Numbered from the stretch's first letter, positions 34,386-47,424 are shown. The stretch: DNA of 64,000 nt from Muscardinus avellanarius (GCA_963383645.1 OY726561.1:32096826-32160825); one strand, 5' to 3'. Notes: generated by a model from the sequence alone, not told the origin. Program-made: numbers and translations.

Positions 34386-34561
34386 AGACATGGTGGTACT
34401 ACCTATAATTCCAGAGACTGACAAAGCCAAGTTAGGAGGACTCCATGTTTAAGACCAGTCTCAGCAAGTTAGGGAGACTGCCTCAAAATGAAAAATGAAA
34501 AGGGCTGGGGATATAGCTCAGTGATAGAATACCTATGGGTTCAATCCAAAGTACCACAAAA
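34386..34561 (+). repeat. B1-dID SINE, old copy
   Basis: Shortened B1 half. ID half 'gggctggggatatagctcag' at 34502 is close to the ancestral ID sequence. Confidence 0.85.
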
Positions 34562-34636
34562 TACACAAATAAATATTAAAATAACTTATCTCTAAATATC
34601 AAAATAAAAAGAGGAATATAGTATATTAGTAATCAT

Positions 34637-34837
34637 TTTTTTAGTGGTATCAGGGATTGAAACCTAGGATTTTGTACCTCCAAGTTACACCCACAGCCCC
34701 ATTTTACCTTTTATTTTGAAAGAGAGTCTCATTGAATTGTGGAGGGCCTAAGTTGCTGAGGCTGGTCTCAAACCTGAGATCTTTCTGTCTCACTCCCAAG
34801 TACTGAGTTTACAGGCATGTGCTACCATGCCCAGCTA
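34637..34837 (-). repeat. B1-dID SINE
   Basis: Minus-strand dimer, 'cagggattgaaacctaggat' to 'catgtgctaccatgcccagc'. Tail-to-tail with the preceding SINE. Confidence 0.85.
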
Positions 34838-35582
34838 GTAAATTCATTCTTTAGCAAACTAAAGAACACCATAAAATACCAGAAGCTTTCATTTTTTTAT
34901 AATTTACACTATCATAATATTCTTAACCTCAGAAAAAATTAGTGACATGTAGATTATCATATAAATATGTTATTTTTATTGATATAATGTATACTCAATG
35001 TAATGTTTTTATTTTCTTGGAAATCTAGAGCTAAATTAATTCATAATCATGGCAAATATATCAATTACTATTACTGTTAGTATATTTAAAATTTTCTAAT
35101 TTTATATTTAATCATATTTTTGTTAGTTTTAACAAAGGAATAGCTTTATTATTTACTTTAAACCTCTTTGGCAATAGAAAGATAAATAAATGAGTAAATA
35201 ATATATAAACTTTTAACAGAAACAAATAAGCCTCACTGTGACCTCAGGTTATGTTTCTTTCTTTTTTTTTAACTCATAGTTGGAACAGTATTAGTAGTAC
35301 AATAAGAGTAACATCCTTGCATGATTTTCTCACTTGCCGAAAAAATGTGAAAAATTTAGTGCAGGAATTTCTGTTCTTGCTTCTCTTCTAAGAGATGCTA
35401 GCCATGCCTAGCATTGATGGGTGGCATGCCACAACAGGTTTTGTTTTCACTCTTCCAAATATTGTCTGAAATAAAATCTCTTTAAGTGATGTTAATAAAA
35501 ATATTGTCATGCATCCATCCATATGAAAGTCACTTCTATGCAAATTCCCCTTTTTTTTCTGGAAGGTAAGACATGTAAAAGG
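34838..35582. other. AT-rich unique sequence
   Basis: Nothing recognised. Confidence 0.5.
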
Positions 35583-35748
35583 AGTTGGGCATGGTGGTGC
35601 ACACCTGTAATCCCACTGCTTGAGAGGTGAGACAAGAGGATCACAGATTGGAGGACAGCCTTAGCAATTTAACAAGACCCTGTTTCAGAAATAAAAATTA
35701 AAGGGCTTGGGTATAGAACACCCCTGGGTTCAACACCCAGAAAGAGAT
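35583..35748 (+). repeat. B1-dID SINE, ID half shortened
   Basis: B1 half 'gttgggcatggtggtgcaca'. The ID half has lost its A box ('gggcttgggtatagaacacc'). Confidence 0.85.
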
Positions 35749-35854
35749 GTAAAAGTAAAAGAATGAAACTGTTAACTGGTAATATGATGAAGAAAGACAT
35801 TTATATAGCAGATGAGAAAAATCCACTGCCTTGTACTGCAGAACTTTTGTAAAT

Positions 35855-36055
35855 TATTATGAACTGGGTTGTTCAAGTTACAGGAGCACCGAGAGGGAAA
35901 GAATGGGTTAAGGAGTCAAGACAACTGTCTAATATTGACCGCTTTGCATATGCAAGGCTTGATAGCAGAAGAGCTTTACACAGGTGCAGAAACGGCAGCT
36001 GGAGAGAAGGAATGACTGATGTGTTTGGTTGGCTAATGCTGTCATGAAAAGCCAT
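35855..36055. promoter_or_regulatory. Candidate enhancer with a POU palindrome
   Basis: A repeat-free, relatively GC-rich 200-base block bearing the perfect palindrome TTGCATATGCAA (35944-35955), an E-box CAGGTG (35981-35986) and CAGCTG (35996-36001), with CpGs retained (gcaccgagaggg, attgaccgctttg, gaaacggcagctgg). It is open for about 60 codons on both strands, which is coincidental for this length. Enhancer function is inference. Confidence 0.3.
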
Positions 36056-36352
36056 GAACTGGTGGCTTGCAGTAGAAATTTATTCTTTTTATGTTCAGGG
36101 AATGAAAATTTAATATCGAGGTTTGGATTCTTTTGGAGAATAAGAAGGAAACCATCCTATAGCTAGTCTTGAGAAAATGTAATTTTTCACTATTCAGTGT
36201 TTTCATGTTGTTGTTTTTTTCCAGAAAGCAAGAAAGAGATACTGTAAAGCTTTCAAAACAGTATAATATCATACATGTGTTTTCAGTAATAATCTGCTGG
36301 AGAAAACATTAAATCATACTTTGTCAGCTTAAAGAGATGCACTGAAATGTCT
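36056..36352. other. Unique sequence
   Basis: Nothing recognised. Confidence 0.45.
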
Positions 36353-36500
36353 AGTAATAATAATTATTATTAATAGCTATTATGTATTGAACACAGATAA
36401 GTGTTTCACACATATATCTCATTTAATACTGTAATGGTAGTACTAGCATGGTCTTAGTAAAGATAAGAAAACTGAGGCTTAGAGAGGTTAATTAATGATG
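36353..36500 (+). repeat. MIR SINE
   Basis: 'taatagctattatgtattga' followed by 'gtgtttcacacatatatctc' and 'aagaaaactgaggcttagag' is the MIR core order. Confidence 0.8.
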
Positions 36501-36943
36501 GCATCTGAAATATTTCATGTGATAAGCAGAATAATAACAAAATAAACATGAGATCATATATTATTGTGAGACCTAGAAAAGTACATAGGCATAAATACTG
36601 AAATGATAGCATGGACTGACAGAGAGGAAATGGAACTGTGTAAATTACAAGCAACTTATATTTTAAGTACTTTCTCCTTATTCCTTATGAAGCAAACCTT
36701 TTACATAATATAAAAATGTACATAATATAAAAAGGTTATGTGGCTATTTACTATGACAATAAAAATAAAAACTATAGTACTTCTGGCTTTGCAACCCTAG
36801 TGTTGGGGATTTAAATTTTTTAATCTAAGGAAGTAGAATATAATATGAAGTGTCATTATAAATAAGTGGGTTTCTGTTGAAAAGGACACGGAATCTAAGA
36901 ACTTCTCTGAAATAATTATAGTTTTATGCTAGATGATCTGAAG

Positions 36944-37021
36944 GTTTTTTGTTTGTTTGTTTTTGTTGTTTTGGGGTTTGTTGTTGTTGTTGTTGCTGTT
37001 GTTGTTGTTGTTGTGTTTTTT
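36944..37021. repeat. (GTT)n microsatellite at a SINE tail
   Basis: TTTG then GTT units. Expanded tail of the following minus-strand SINE. Confidence 0.9.
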
Positions 37022-37205
37022 GCAGTACTGGGGATTGAACCCATGGACATTCTACTTCTGACCTACATCCCTAGTCCTATTTTTTATTTATTTTTTTAGT
37101 TTGAATCAGGGTCTCACTAAGTTGCAGAGGCCCTCAGTAAGTAGCTGAGGCTGTCCCCAGCAAACCAGTGATCCTCCTGTCTCAGCCTCCACTGAGGGGT
37201 AGTGG
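37022..37205 (-). repeat. B1-dID SINE, B1 5' end missing
   Basis: Minus-strand dimer with ID block 'ggggattgaacccatggaca'. Homology stops after 'cctgtctcagcctccactga'. It is the last B1-dID copy before a 14 kb gap. Confidence 0.85.
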
Positions 37206-39691
37206 TTGTATGCTTGTGATTCAAAGATATTTGAACCTCTTTGTCAGGCTAGTATTTTTTAGTATAATCACCATATTGCCTTTCTGAAAATGTGAGGTGG
37301 AGAAATTGTTAAGAGATATTATTATAATGCCCAAGGTCATACTTTCTGAAAAACGTCTCAGACTAGGTTGAGGATATCTGCATTTCAGACAGATGTCTAA
37401 GATGTTTCTTTAATAGTAAACACCCGAGAAGCTTTGAACTATGGGTATTTGCAACATTTCTTCTCCCACCAAAAAAATAATTTACTTCATTTTTTAGTTT
37501 AAAATAATGATGTTTTTAAGATAAAAGAGAGTTTCATAGTATGAAAGAGTGATTTCGGTCTGCAATGGTTCCATAAATGTATTTCAAAGAAGTTTCATAT
37601 TAACATAGACTGCTTTTGCTAATCAGTTAAATATATTGGAGAATACAATTCTCTTACTGGAAAACTTTTGAATATGCCTGATTTGTATCTATGTACATGA
37701 TATAAATGCTTGTTTTTCATAAGAGAATGAAATCAAATAGTAGATTTTGTGTTGACGGAAAGAAGCTATTCAGAAAGAAGCCTTCACATTTCCTGGGATT
37801 GGCTCTGCCAATCTGGCTAAATTTCCTGGGCATCCATCCTTCTGGGAGTGGCTTCTCTCTTTACTTCCCATTTAGCAGCTGTAAAACTGGGAAACATCCA
37901 ACAGAATGAAAGCCACCTGCTCCTCTAATGGTTTCAGCCAAAGAGACAGGAGTGAGGCTTTACCAACTGTGTTGTCTGTCACTCTGATTCAGTTTTAAAA
38001 AGTAATCAAACTGGTCAGATATTTCTATAGAGAAGATTTGCCATCCGTTAACTCCTATCAGTGCTTGAAGTTCCTTTCAGGCTACCAGATTCCATGGACT
38101 TGGAAATCCCATTTTAAAATGAAGAGTGGAGATCATTTGGAGAGATAAATTCAGAAAAATAAGACATTTTAGAGTATGTCTCTCATCACATGATACGTTG
38201 TACTCTCAGGCACATTTTTTTCCTATTTACAATTTATCATTAGCCTGTGATTATATATGTTTCCATTCCTACTAATTATACTCCACAAGACGTTTCCAAC
38301 TCACCCCTCTTTCCAGTTGAGTCTTTCTACAATCCATTCAAATTGTCTACAAGACAAGACAGTGTATTATGGAAAGAAAAGATCACATTGGAAAGTTACA
38401 CTGGAAAATCACATTGCTCATGGAAGCCTGCCTTCACCATAATTTCCTCTCCAGGCATTCCTCTTTAACCTCTCTATTGTTTTGTAATCTGTAAACTAGA
38501 ATCACTTTTATTGATGAGACATGTCTTCAAATGTTGCCATAGATCCTCTGTATTTTATGAAAATATTTAATAATATTTGCTTTTTAAATTTGTGATACAT
38601 ATGTGTTTTACATGTTTAGTCATGGTACTGATCTGTCCATTATGACAAGAATCCAGAAAAGTTTGAAATCTGTTGTTTTCTTTTGTTTTAACACAGTCTG
38701 ACCATGTATAGCATTTGTTCTTATTTTATTTTTCTGTTGTTATCTTCAGCATTATGTTGTCAATAGTAGCCCACAGACCAGTATCTGTACCATAACAGCA
38801 GTATGAATTTGAATATAAGAGTATGTCTATAATGATAGGGTATTCCTGCTGTGTAAGGATTAGCTCATATAATACCATAAGTAAGTATTAAACCACAAAA
38901 TTCTGTTTAATACTTTCAGAAAAATGTTTGTGTATGCAATTTTTTATTGAACCTCAGATGTTTTAATCACCAAAAGTCCTGAGGTACTGAACACCTTCAG
39001 TGAGCATAAGGCTGTTAAAGGCCCCAAAGACATGAGATAATTGAGGCAAAAAAGAAAAAAATGATGTATAGTCAGAAATAGAAAAACAAAAGTGAATATA
39101 TAGGATTTGAAATGATCTCTTGATTCTCTTACTTTTACTAGGCAAAATAAAACTTTAATATTATCAGTAAATGAAGTGTATAAACCTTAAATATTTTAAA
39201 TGTAAAAATAAAAGGCACTGTTCAAAAAACGTTACGGCCTTTTCTCCAGTATAAAGTTATTAATTTAAACTCCCAGAATTTGTAGTTCATCAAGATGCAT
39301 TCGAGCGAATTGAAAATAATATCACAAAAAATTAGATTCACATGCTGATTTGTATTCTTGCATGTAATGGGCATTTTGCTTTACACTCTTCTGGCAATTT
39401 TGAATGCTGAGGCAGCAGCATAGAAAATGCCAGCATCGGCAGATTAGTCAAAAAAGTCAAGAAGCCATTTACCTAATTACAGCGTCAGTCTAACTGCAGA
39501 AGCAGCCTGTTTTTATAATACTAGTACCTGAAGGCAAAATCAAGTTGGGGTAGAATGAGATAAAGAATGAATGGAGTCTTTGACATTTTACAACTTTCTC
39601 TTCCATCTTCTACCCACTCTATTTTTTGGTGTCAAGGAACTCTTCCTTAGAAATGGACACGAAAGCTAAGAAAACTTCTGCAGCTGACACA
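37206..39691. other. Unique sequence, SINE-free
   Basis: No interspersed repeat recognised in 2.5 kb. Frames at 37706-37909 and 38247-38468 have no known motif. 39400-39530 (listed separately) looks conserved-like. Confidence 0.5.
39400..39530. promoter_or_regulatory. Candidate conserved noncoding element
   Basis: Higher-complexity block 'gaggcagcagcatagaaaat', 'ccagcatcggcagattagtc', 'tacctaattacagcgtcagt' with two CpGs and a TAATTA homeodomain core. Low confidence. Confidence 0.22.
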
Positions 39692-39800
39692 TACCTTTTT
39701 GCCCAACTAGACGATTATAGGCCATAGTTATCTGCATCCCACATTACTCCTGGCACAAAAATTGCATACAGTAGGCATTCAGCACACATTTAAAACTGTC
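39692..39800 (+). repeat. L2/MIR-type 3' end
   Basis: 'ccaactagacgattataggc' then 'tcctggcacaaaaattgcat' and 'acagtaggcattcagcacac' matches the terminal L2 pattern (actagactgtaagc, cctggcacatagtaggcgctcaataa). Confidence 0.55.
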
Positions 39801-41504
39801 TTTGCCATGGGATATAAGCATTACTTGGTAATCAGTCTGTTCCCATGAATGCTATTTCATAAATTAGAGTCAGTTCAATGATACTGAACCTCAGAATTAT
39901 TTCAATAGAACTACATTTCAAGCATGGATTTAAAATGATTATTTTAATGTTTTCCTGCAAAACACCACTAATGTGTTTTTTCACATTTATTTGTCTGGCC
40001 CTAGTTGAATTGCTCCAAATTTACTGCTTAAGCATGCTGCGTGGCCTGGACACTCATAGTGATTTGCACCTATTTTTCATGGGTCTGTCAGCCTATGATT
40101 ATATAATTATATGACTTTTTATAAAAGCATTGAAGGCTTAGAAAATAATGTGCCTTCACTTTATGAATACTCAAGTACCCTTTGAATAAAACACTTTACT
40201 CACTTTTAGAGACATGCTATGCCTCTGGAAGGCAATCATTGGGTCTTTTATGTAAATTACTATTTTTCATTATTTACCAATTCCCAATTGCCTTATATTT
40301 AGTACAAGTATAGTCTCTGTGACATGTAGAGGTGTACAATCTAGAAGTCAAATGATTAAGAAAAGAGAGCTTTCTTGGGATCAGATGCAATTTAATGCTA
40401 TCCTGATATAAATAACTGGTGTTTCTTCCCCTCCCTGTTTATTAAGCAAAAATCACCAAAATCTATAGTAGCCATGTAAATTAGAACACTATAATTTTAA
40501 CCAACTCAGGAAGCAACATTTAAAAAAATACCATTTAGTCCCTAAGATGCCATTCAGAAATTTCTTTGAAAGTCTAAATGGCTTATGATGTTTTATTAAT
40601 TACTTATTTATTGGGTAGCTACTATGTCCAATTCAATGACATTTTTATATTAGAAATGGACCTTATATGACAAGAGCTTTCACATCAAAGTAATTTTAGA
40701 TCACCATAAATGTGGAATATAAAATAAAATATTCAAAGTAAAGATTTTAAATAGATAATTAAGTTTATAGTAGGTTGAAATACATGAAATTGCCAGTCTA
40801 CTCTTTTGACCTAATATGTTGCTTTATTATAATTTTACTTAATATGTAACATTTTATTAACTCTGTGCTTCCATCCTTATTGGTCCTTCTTTCTGGTATG
40901 CCCTTTCCTACTTTGTATGAAAAGAATACTTACCTTCCATTTCTATAGCTTAAACTGAAACTCTATACATGCTCATTATTTTTGTTGATACAAGAAGAGG
41001 TAGGTACTACATGACTTATTGCACATGTTTTACCTTCAAAATAGTACACACTCTATAGCACACTCTATAGTACATATTGTATATGTCCATAACCCTACTC
41101 TAGTACTTTATGAAATACAATTCTTCCAGGATAGTGTCACAACTTATTTGGATCCATCAGGGTATGTGTGAAGATGTATTTTTTATCTATATAGCTTATT
41201 AATATGATTGGTATATTATTGGTATAGTTTTGAATGCATATTTGAATGTATTAATAAGTCACTAACATTCTTTTATGAACCAGGAGATGTTAGTTTTTCT
41301 AGCTCTGTCCCCTCATATGAACATAAATTTAAAAAGCTGAGGTTCAGAATAATCACTTGTCATTCCTTCTTAGAGTTGAGCTATATCTGGTATAGCACAA
41401 GCAAAATTTTAAAATAATCTAAAAGACTATGAGTAGTAATTAGCACAGATATTTAAGCAAAAACTATCAACTCTGATATAACTCTAAGCAGCAGTAATCA
41501 CAAA
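39801..41504. other. Unique AT-rich sequence
   Basis: A weak MIR/L2-like match ('attgggtagctactatgtcc') lies at 40605. A 12-base tandem duplication lies at 41047-41070. No gene. Confidence 0.45.
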
Positions 41505-42585
41505 AGACTGTGGAACAGCTGGATTTAAAGTAGATCTTGAAGGATGGAAAGGATTTTGATAGAAGAAATGGGAGAATAAGTGAGATAATATGACCAAACA
41601 AATTGAGGAAGAAAAGCCTAAAATGTGCAGAGAAGAGTAGGCAAGATGATTCAATTAGTCAATGGTTCTTCTTGCATTTATCCAAGATATTGTAGTTTTA
41701 TCCTGGGAGCATGGGATAGCCACTTGGACTTTTTGATTTTTATAATATTCCACATATCTGAAATTTTAGAGACTATTCCATATGGTTGAAAAATAATAAT
41801 TTATATTCTATAAGACAGAATAATGTTAAAATTTAATTATCTCAAACTTTTAAACTTGTTTTGTACGTGTATGTTATTCTTAAATAAGACAACTCGGCTT
41901 CCACCCTTGATAATGTCAATGTTTTTTTCCTTTCTTTTATTTTTTATACCCATCAACTTATTTCCGCCAACTTTAAAAAATGCTGAGGAAACAATTACAG
42001 AGTTTAGTTCTCTTTTATATATGAATCTCATGTGTGTATGTTGAAAAGTATTTCTATGAAACTAAATAGATGATACGGTAAAACGTAGTTTAGGAGGATG
42101 TCTTATTTTAGAAGTTGCCAGAGATTTTTTAAATGGATTTACATATAATCTGAGACCAGAGGTGAAAGATAGAGTCACCTATGTAAAAAATAGAAAGTGC
42201 TAGGCAGGCAGGTGGAACTATATATGAAGTGGTCCAGAGAGTAGAACTTTATATGCTTAATGAAATCATTGAATTTAAGTGAAAGGACTCATAATGAGTG
42301 TGAGAGAAAACTCGAAATGAGGAGGAAGGGTGGTAAAGTGTAGGAGGACCAGGCAGAGAGGTGTATACCAGGCCAAAGGTTCAGATACTGTTTTTTAATG
42401 TGATTAGAAGCCATTACAGAGTTTAAAATAGGAGTGATAGAAGGAGTTCATATTTGCCAGAGATTTTTGTTATTATTGTATGGAGGATAGATTGGAGTGG
42501 CAAGAAAGAGTAATGCCATATAGGAGATCATTTGGTTGTCCAGATCAGAAATGATGGTAATTGGGTAGGGTGGTAGAACTGTGTG
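41505..42585 (-). mobile_element. Ancient L2 LINE
   Basis: Antisense L2 3' half in order: 'gatcttgaaggatggaaagg' (41533), 'agaagccattacagagttta' (42405), 'ataggagtgatagaaggagt' (42429), 'ggaggatagattggagtggc' (42482) and 'ttgtccagatcagaaatgat' (42536). The region between 41700 and 42290 is poorly recognisable. A second copy is at 30.8 kb and one on the other strand at 50.5 kb. Confidence 0.65.
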
Positions 42586-42588
42586 GTT

Positions 42589-42930
42589 AGTTAGCTTTCT
42601 GTCACTGTGATGAAATATCTGAAGTCAGTAACTTAAAAGGAGGAAAGTATTTATTTTGGCTCATAGTTTCAGCCCATGCATGTTTAGCTCCGTCACTTTG
42701 GGCCTGTAGTCATGCAGAATATTATGGTGAAGGGCAAGTAATAGAGTGTTGTCTCCCCTTATGATGTCCATGGTGAAACAAATAGACAAAGAGAGGAAAG
42801 GGCTGGAGTCCTTCAAGATTATGTCCCTGGTAAACTAACTTCCTCTCACACATGTCCACTGTCCCATCACCTTATAATTGCACCTCCAGCTAGTGACCAA
42901 GTCTCCAACACGTGGTCTTTGGGAAACATT
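42589..42930 (-). mobile_element. MaLR (ERVL-related) solo LTR
   Basis: 'gttagctttctgtcactgtg', 'ttaaaaggaggaaagtattt', 'ggctcatagtttcagcccat', 'acttcctctcacacatgtcc', ending 'ggtctttgggaaacatt'. Same family pattern as the copy at 8.2 kb. It sits between the L2 remnant and the paired repeat. No internal retroviral sequence is present. Confidence 0.65.
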
Positions 42931-42937
42931 AAAAATA

Positions 42938-43173
42938 ACAAATCATTAATGATATGGCTGATAAGGAGAAATAAATTTGACTATTCACCTTGCATTGATC
43001 TTTGATATAAAAGATTAATTTTATTCTATTTTATCCTTACAGGCAACACTTAGTCATTTCCTTTCCCAGAGTTGAGCCTAGCCTATTTTTTAATTAAAAA
43101 GTGGCACTTATTTTATGTTGTAACTGTGATGTCTCATTCCAGGAACCAAAAAAAAAAAAAATACTGTGACTTC
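42938..43173 (+). repeat. Unclassified direct repeat, copy 1
   Basis: Aligns by eye over its whole length with 45041-45283. Shared blocks include 'gataaggagaaataa' (the other copy has 'aataaggagaaataa'), 'ctattcaccttgcattgatc', 'agattaattttat', 'ttacaggcaac' and 'gtgactt'. It begins within a few bases of a MaLR LTR end. No coding sequence and no family recognised. Confidence 0.7.
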
Positions 43174-44542
43174 CTAACTATAACAATGTGGTGGAAATGG
43201 AGAGAAGGGAATAGATTCTAAAATCACTTTGGAGATACAGAAACAAGAACTTGGTGGGCTGGCTTTGTAATGTAAGGGAAAGAGCCTGACCTAGGAGCTT
43301 ATGGATTTCTTTTTTGTAAAAACAACATTGTTTTACGTTGTAATGTTTATTTCCCCAAGACAGCCTAGCCTGCATTCCACTTAGATAAATTTTACAAGCT
43401 AGTTTTCTGCTGGTTCTAGTTTGAAACTTTAACCATGTTTCTGATGACAAGGAATGCTGCAAAAGTACTCTAGTTCAACAAAGAGTTATGATCACAAAAC
43501 AATTTTTATCCATTCCACAGTGTTTCAGAATTACCAGTTGATTTTTAAACGCAGAATAGATATAAATGCTAGTGGTGGTTAATCTGGTATGTTTCTTATA
43601 GCAAACTGTTGTTCATGCGACACTTGTGCTCAAAGGAGGAGGCATGGGATTTCTAAGATAGATGAAAGAGTTGTTAGTGGTGCGTAGGTCTGTGGGAGAA
43701 GCAAATGACCTCAGCTTTCTGTGATAAACTTGAGGTGCCTGATTTTCATTTTTATTGAGACTGCATGGTGTTTAGAAATCAGGGGTGAGATTTAATTGAC
43801 AGATATAGTTTTGAACAACGTGAAACATTAATGATATGAGATTATGTTCTTTTTGTTTGATCATAGGAGCAACACACTATTTGCATATGTCAGAATAGAA
43901 ATATATATGTATACTTAAAATGTAAGCACACATAAACAGAGACACACATAAGTAAAGCCTAGGGAGTAAAAAGAGTGATTGATTTGGACAGGAAAGAATT
44001 AAGGAAGGGAAAGTGCAGGAAAAAAAGGAGAAAAATTTTGTTTGCTAAAGAAAACTGTTTAAATCTACTTTTAAAACTGACATGTTATATTAATTCACCT
44101 CATTATCCTCATCAACAAAGTTGACTGTAAATATTAAAAGAAACCGATTAAAATATAAGGTAGACTTACCTTCTAAAGTGCATGTTAGAGTAAGGACTTG
44201 CATTGCAAATATGAATGTATTTCAACTCTTATTTTTATATAAGACTTCTATTCAGTATTTGCTAATAGTAAACTTCACATTTCAACATGAGAATAAACCC
44301 TCTAGCACTTCTACTGCTACATGAAAGGTGTCCTAGTTTGCTGGAGTGGGTATGGAACTTATGTAGCATATGAGAGATCATTTGCGGGTTGTTGAGGCTT
44401 TGGAGCAAGGAGAAAGTTGACATTAGGAATTAGCCACTGCAATTTATAATAGTAGCATTGCCAGACAACAGAATATGGCTACTGAAAATATAGGGCCCTA
44501 TTAATATTAAAAATAACTCATGTATGTTTTATTTATGATATA
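43174..44542. other. Unique sequence between the paired repeats
   Basis: No gene. The 94-codon minus frame at 43178-43462 lacks motifs. A poly-A run precedes it at 43148-43161. Confidence 0.5.
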
Positions 44543-44712
44543 GTAGACAGTATTATGAGCACTTGGTGTATTATCTAATTTGATTTTTAAAATCCTTCTA
44601 AAATGTGTCCTATTAATGCTATTTTATAAATGAATAAATTGAGGTGCAATTAAATATTTTAAGTTTGCATAGTTCCTAACTGGTAGAGCTAGGACTTGAA
44701 CTTTGGTGTGCT
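44543..44712 (+). repeat. MIR SINE
   Basis: 'attatgagcacttggtgtat', 'attttataaatgaataaatt', 'tggtagagctaggacttgaa' follow the MIR core and tail order. Confidence 0.7.
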
Positions 44713-45040
44713 GGAATTCTATAGCAGAGTTGTCATTTGTTGGCTAGGATGAATGATTAGGGGCTAGGAGTAAAAGACACTAATACCAGAAAAAAGAAAG
44801 CTTAGCAGTTTTCTGGAGTGAATGGTCTGCTAGCTTCCACTTGCAAAAAAGGGAAAGAGAAGGAATATAACAGCGAGTCATTAATTCATAAAATGTAATT
44901 TTCTCAACTGCAAGGCTTGCAGTTTATGCACCTGCTACACTGCTGAATCATCTCACCTGAATCATTTAGTCAGCTCCATTGTGTTTGCAAAGATTGCTAA
45001 TTGCCTCACCAGAATAATTTAAACTATCAATAAAGAATGC

Positions 45041-45283
45041 AATAAATCATTAAAGATATGGTTAATAAGGAGAAATAATTTCATCTATTCACCTTGCATT
45101 GATCCTTGATATAAAAAGATTAATTTTATATTCTACTCCTAACCTTACAGGCAACCATTAGTCGTTTGTTTTCCTAGAGTTGAGATGAGATGAGTTTTTA
45201 TTTAAAAAATGTGGCATTTTTCTTGTGATTAAATTCTTGCTCTGATATCTCATTCCAAGAACAGAAAAATATTGTGACTTACC
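45041..45283 (+). repeat. Unclassified direct repeat, copy 2
   Basis: Partner of 42938-43173, same orientation, offset about 2.1 kb, with roughly one difference in five and small indels. Homology ends abruptly on both sides. Confidence 0.7.
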
Positions 45284-47084
45284 AAGGAAGCATAAGACAA
45301 ATGTTAATGTTTTAGTAAAAATTATTGCAACAGAATTTTAAAACACATGCTGTTTTAGTGCTACTATGGAAATTTTTATCCTTTTCAATATATTCAGGTA
45401 CATGCACACCTAATTCTTATTAATTTACAAGATCATTGTCTTTTCCCTCTAGACCTATAGAAAGTATGTGATTTTAGTTACTGAAATTTTATGGCAACAC
45501 AGTATCAAAGTTATTTAATCTGTAATACATAGCAATGAAAATATTTTATGCTTGAGACATTTCTCTCAAGGCTGTTGTCCATTTGAATGTCCTCAGAACA
45601 ATGCTCATTTTTCAGAGCTGTTAATTTATTTATATGTTTTTGCTACAGCTGGACAAACTTATATAACAAGGAATCCTTATATTGTATAGTAATATTGATC
45701 TTTTGCACATTGGAATTATACTACATAATGCATATATGCATGCTATCAAGGAGTTTTGAGGGGAATATTTTCATATTACCAGCTGGAGAACAAGATATTT
45801 TGTGTCAAAAATATTACTTGTGGAAGAGAAAGTCAGAAACATACTATACAATTTTTATTTATTTATATATTTGAACTAAATGAATAATTAATATATCAAC
45901 TAAGCAACTTTTACATATACAATTGTTTTACTTCCCTAACTGGAAAAACACTACAAACATGTATTTCAGAAATATATCTATCCTTTTATGAAGAAAGTTA
46001 GCTGTTTACATTCAAATTATAAAGTTAAATGTATCTCTGACTACATTGAATATGGGAAATCAGATGATTACAAATCTCTTTCCCCTATGTTATTTTTCAG
46101 TCACTGATTCTGAGAATAGGCAAGGATCTATGTTTTATTATCATTTCTTAAGTCCACCTGTCTTGTTTTCTCAGGCTTTGACACATGATTTTATGACATA
46201 CTATAGCCCAAATAGTACCTAGTTTGTCAGAAAGCATAACTTTGCAAAGAAGTTAAAAAATATTTCTTCCTTTCCTCAAACTTGCTGGAAAAGTTTCCCT
46301 TTATGTAACCAGCATTTAAATAGAATCCATCTTTGCTGTTCTCTGATAGAAATCTACATAGTACAGAGTACCAAAGACTTTGTACTTTTGTTCCATCCAA
46401 GAATCTTTTGGTTGCAAATAAATAGAAAGTAGGTCCACACTGCTTCTGCAAAAAGCAGATTCGCTTTAAAGACACTCCTATGTTTTTACGAAATTTAAGG
46501 ATTGAAAAGGAAGGTCATGAGAATCAGACCTGGGAAATTAAACACTAGGCTGTAGTTTTTTAGACAATAGAGCCTTGCATTCTCTGCACCCCATTTTTCT
46601 GCATTCTACTGTTCTTTGCTCTACTTCTTAACTATAGTTTGAAACATGCCCATCTAAAATGCAAATTCATGGCCTCTTACTTATGGAGCCCACTCTGAAC
46701 TTCTGTATCTCAACATGGAGTGACTGGATCAGTATGGTGGAGCCCAAGGGTGAGAGCCTTCCATGATGCTCCTTGCTATGACCCTGACGTTAGATGGAGT
46801 GTGTTTATTAGTTCAAAACCTAGTGATATCCATGGTTTCATTAATTCTAACCTGGGAAACATGGCCATGTGGGTAGCTAGAATCCCAAGCCAGTGTTCAT
46901 TATCAGATCTCAATAAATTCAATGGATGGTCACAAATCCAATTTTGAACTGATTCTGGAGGAATGAGTGGAAGCTAATGTGGAAAGAAAGACAGATCATG
47001 AGGCTGGTGGAGTAGGATGAGTAAAGGCTGAAGATTAAAACCTCATTTGATAGATGGATGGACTTGAAATCTACATGTAGATGT
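45284..47084. other. Unique sequence
   Basis: No interspersed repeat recognised in 1.8 kb. Frames at 45587-45874, 46227-46475 and 46720-46947 (75-95 codons) show no known domain or splice context. Confidence 0.5.
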
Positions 47085-47183
47085 TATGGAAAACTGAGGA
47101 TGAAACTCAAAGATAAAACCCTTGCCTAGCATGTGGAAGGCCCTGAATTTATTGACCAGTACCATAGAGGGTGTGAAAAGATG
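47085..47183 (+). repeat. Monomeric ID-type SINE, diverged
   Basis: 'ccttgcctagcatgtggaag' followed by 'gccctgaatttattgaccag' and 'taccata' is the ID core and end. The only SINE of the tRNA/7SL type in the 37.2-51.4 kb interval. Confidence 0.65.
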
Positions 47184-47424
47184 GTAAGGAAGATGGAAAA
47201 GAAGCTTTGTGAAAATCTTTGGGTATAGATGATGGATTACTTCTGAAAGAAAATACTTGGAAATTTTACTGTGGCTACTTCTTTTGTCTGTGTATATGTG
47301 CATTAGTAAGGAGTGGCTATTAGAGGTGTTCTAATAAGTATTTAACACATCTTCACATTTATTAACAATTTCCAGATATAAGTTATATGGAACCTAAAAT
47401 TTATAAGTAATGACAAAATATATT

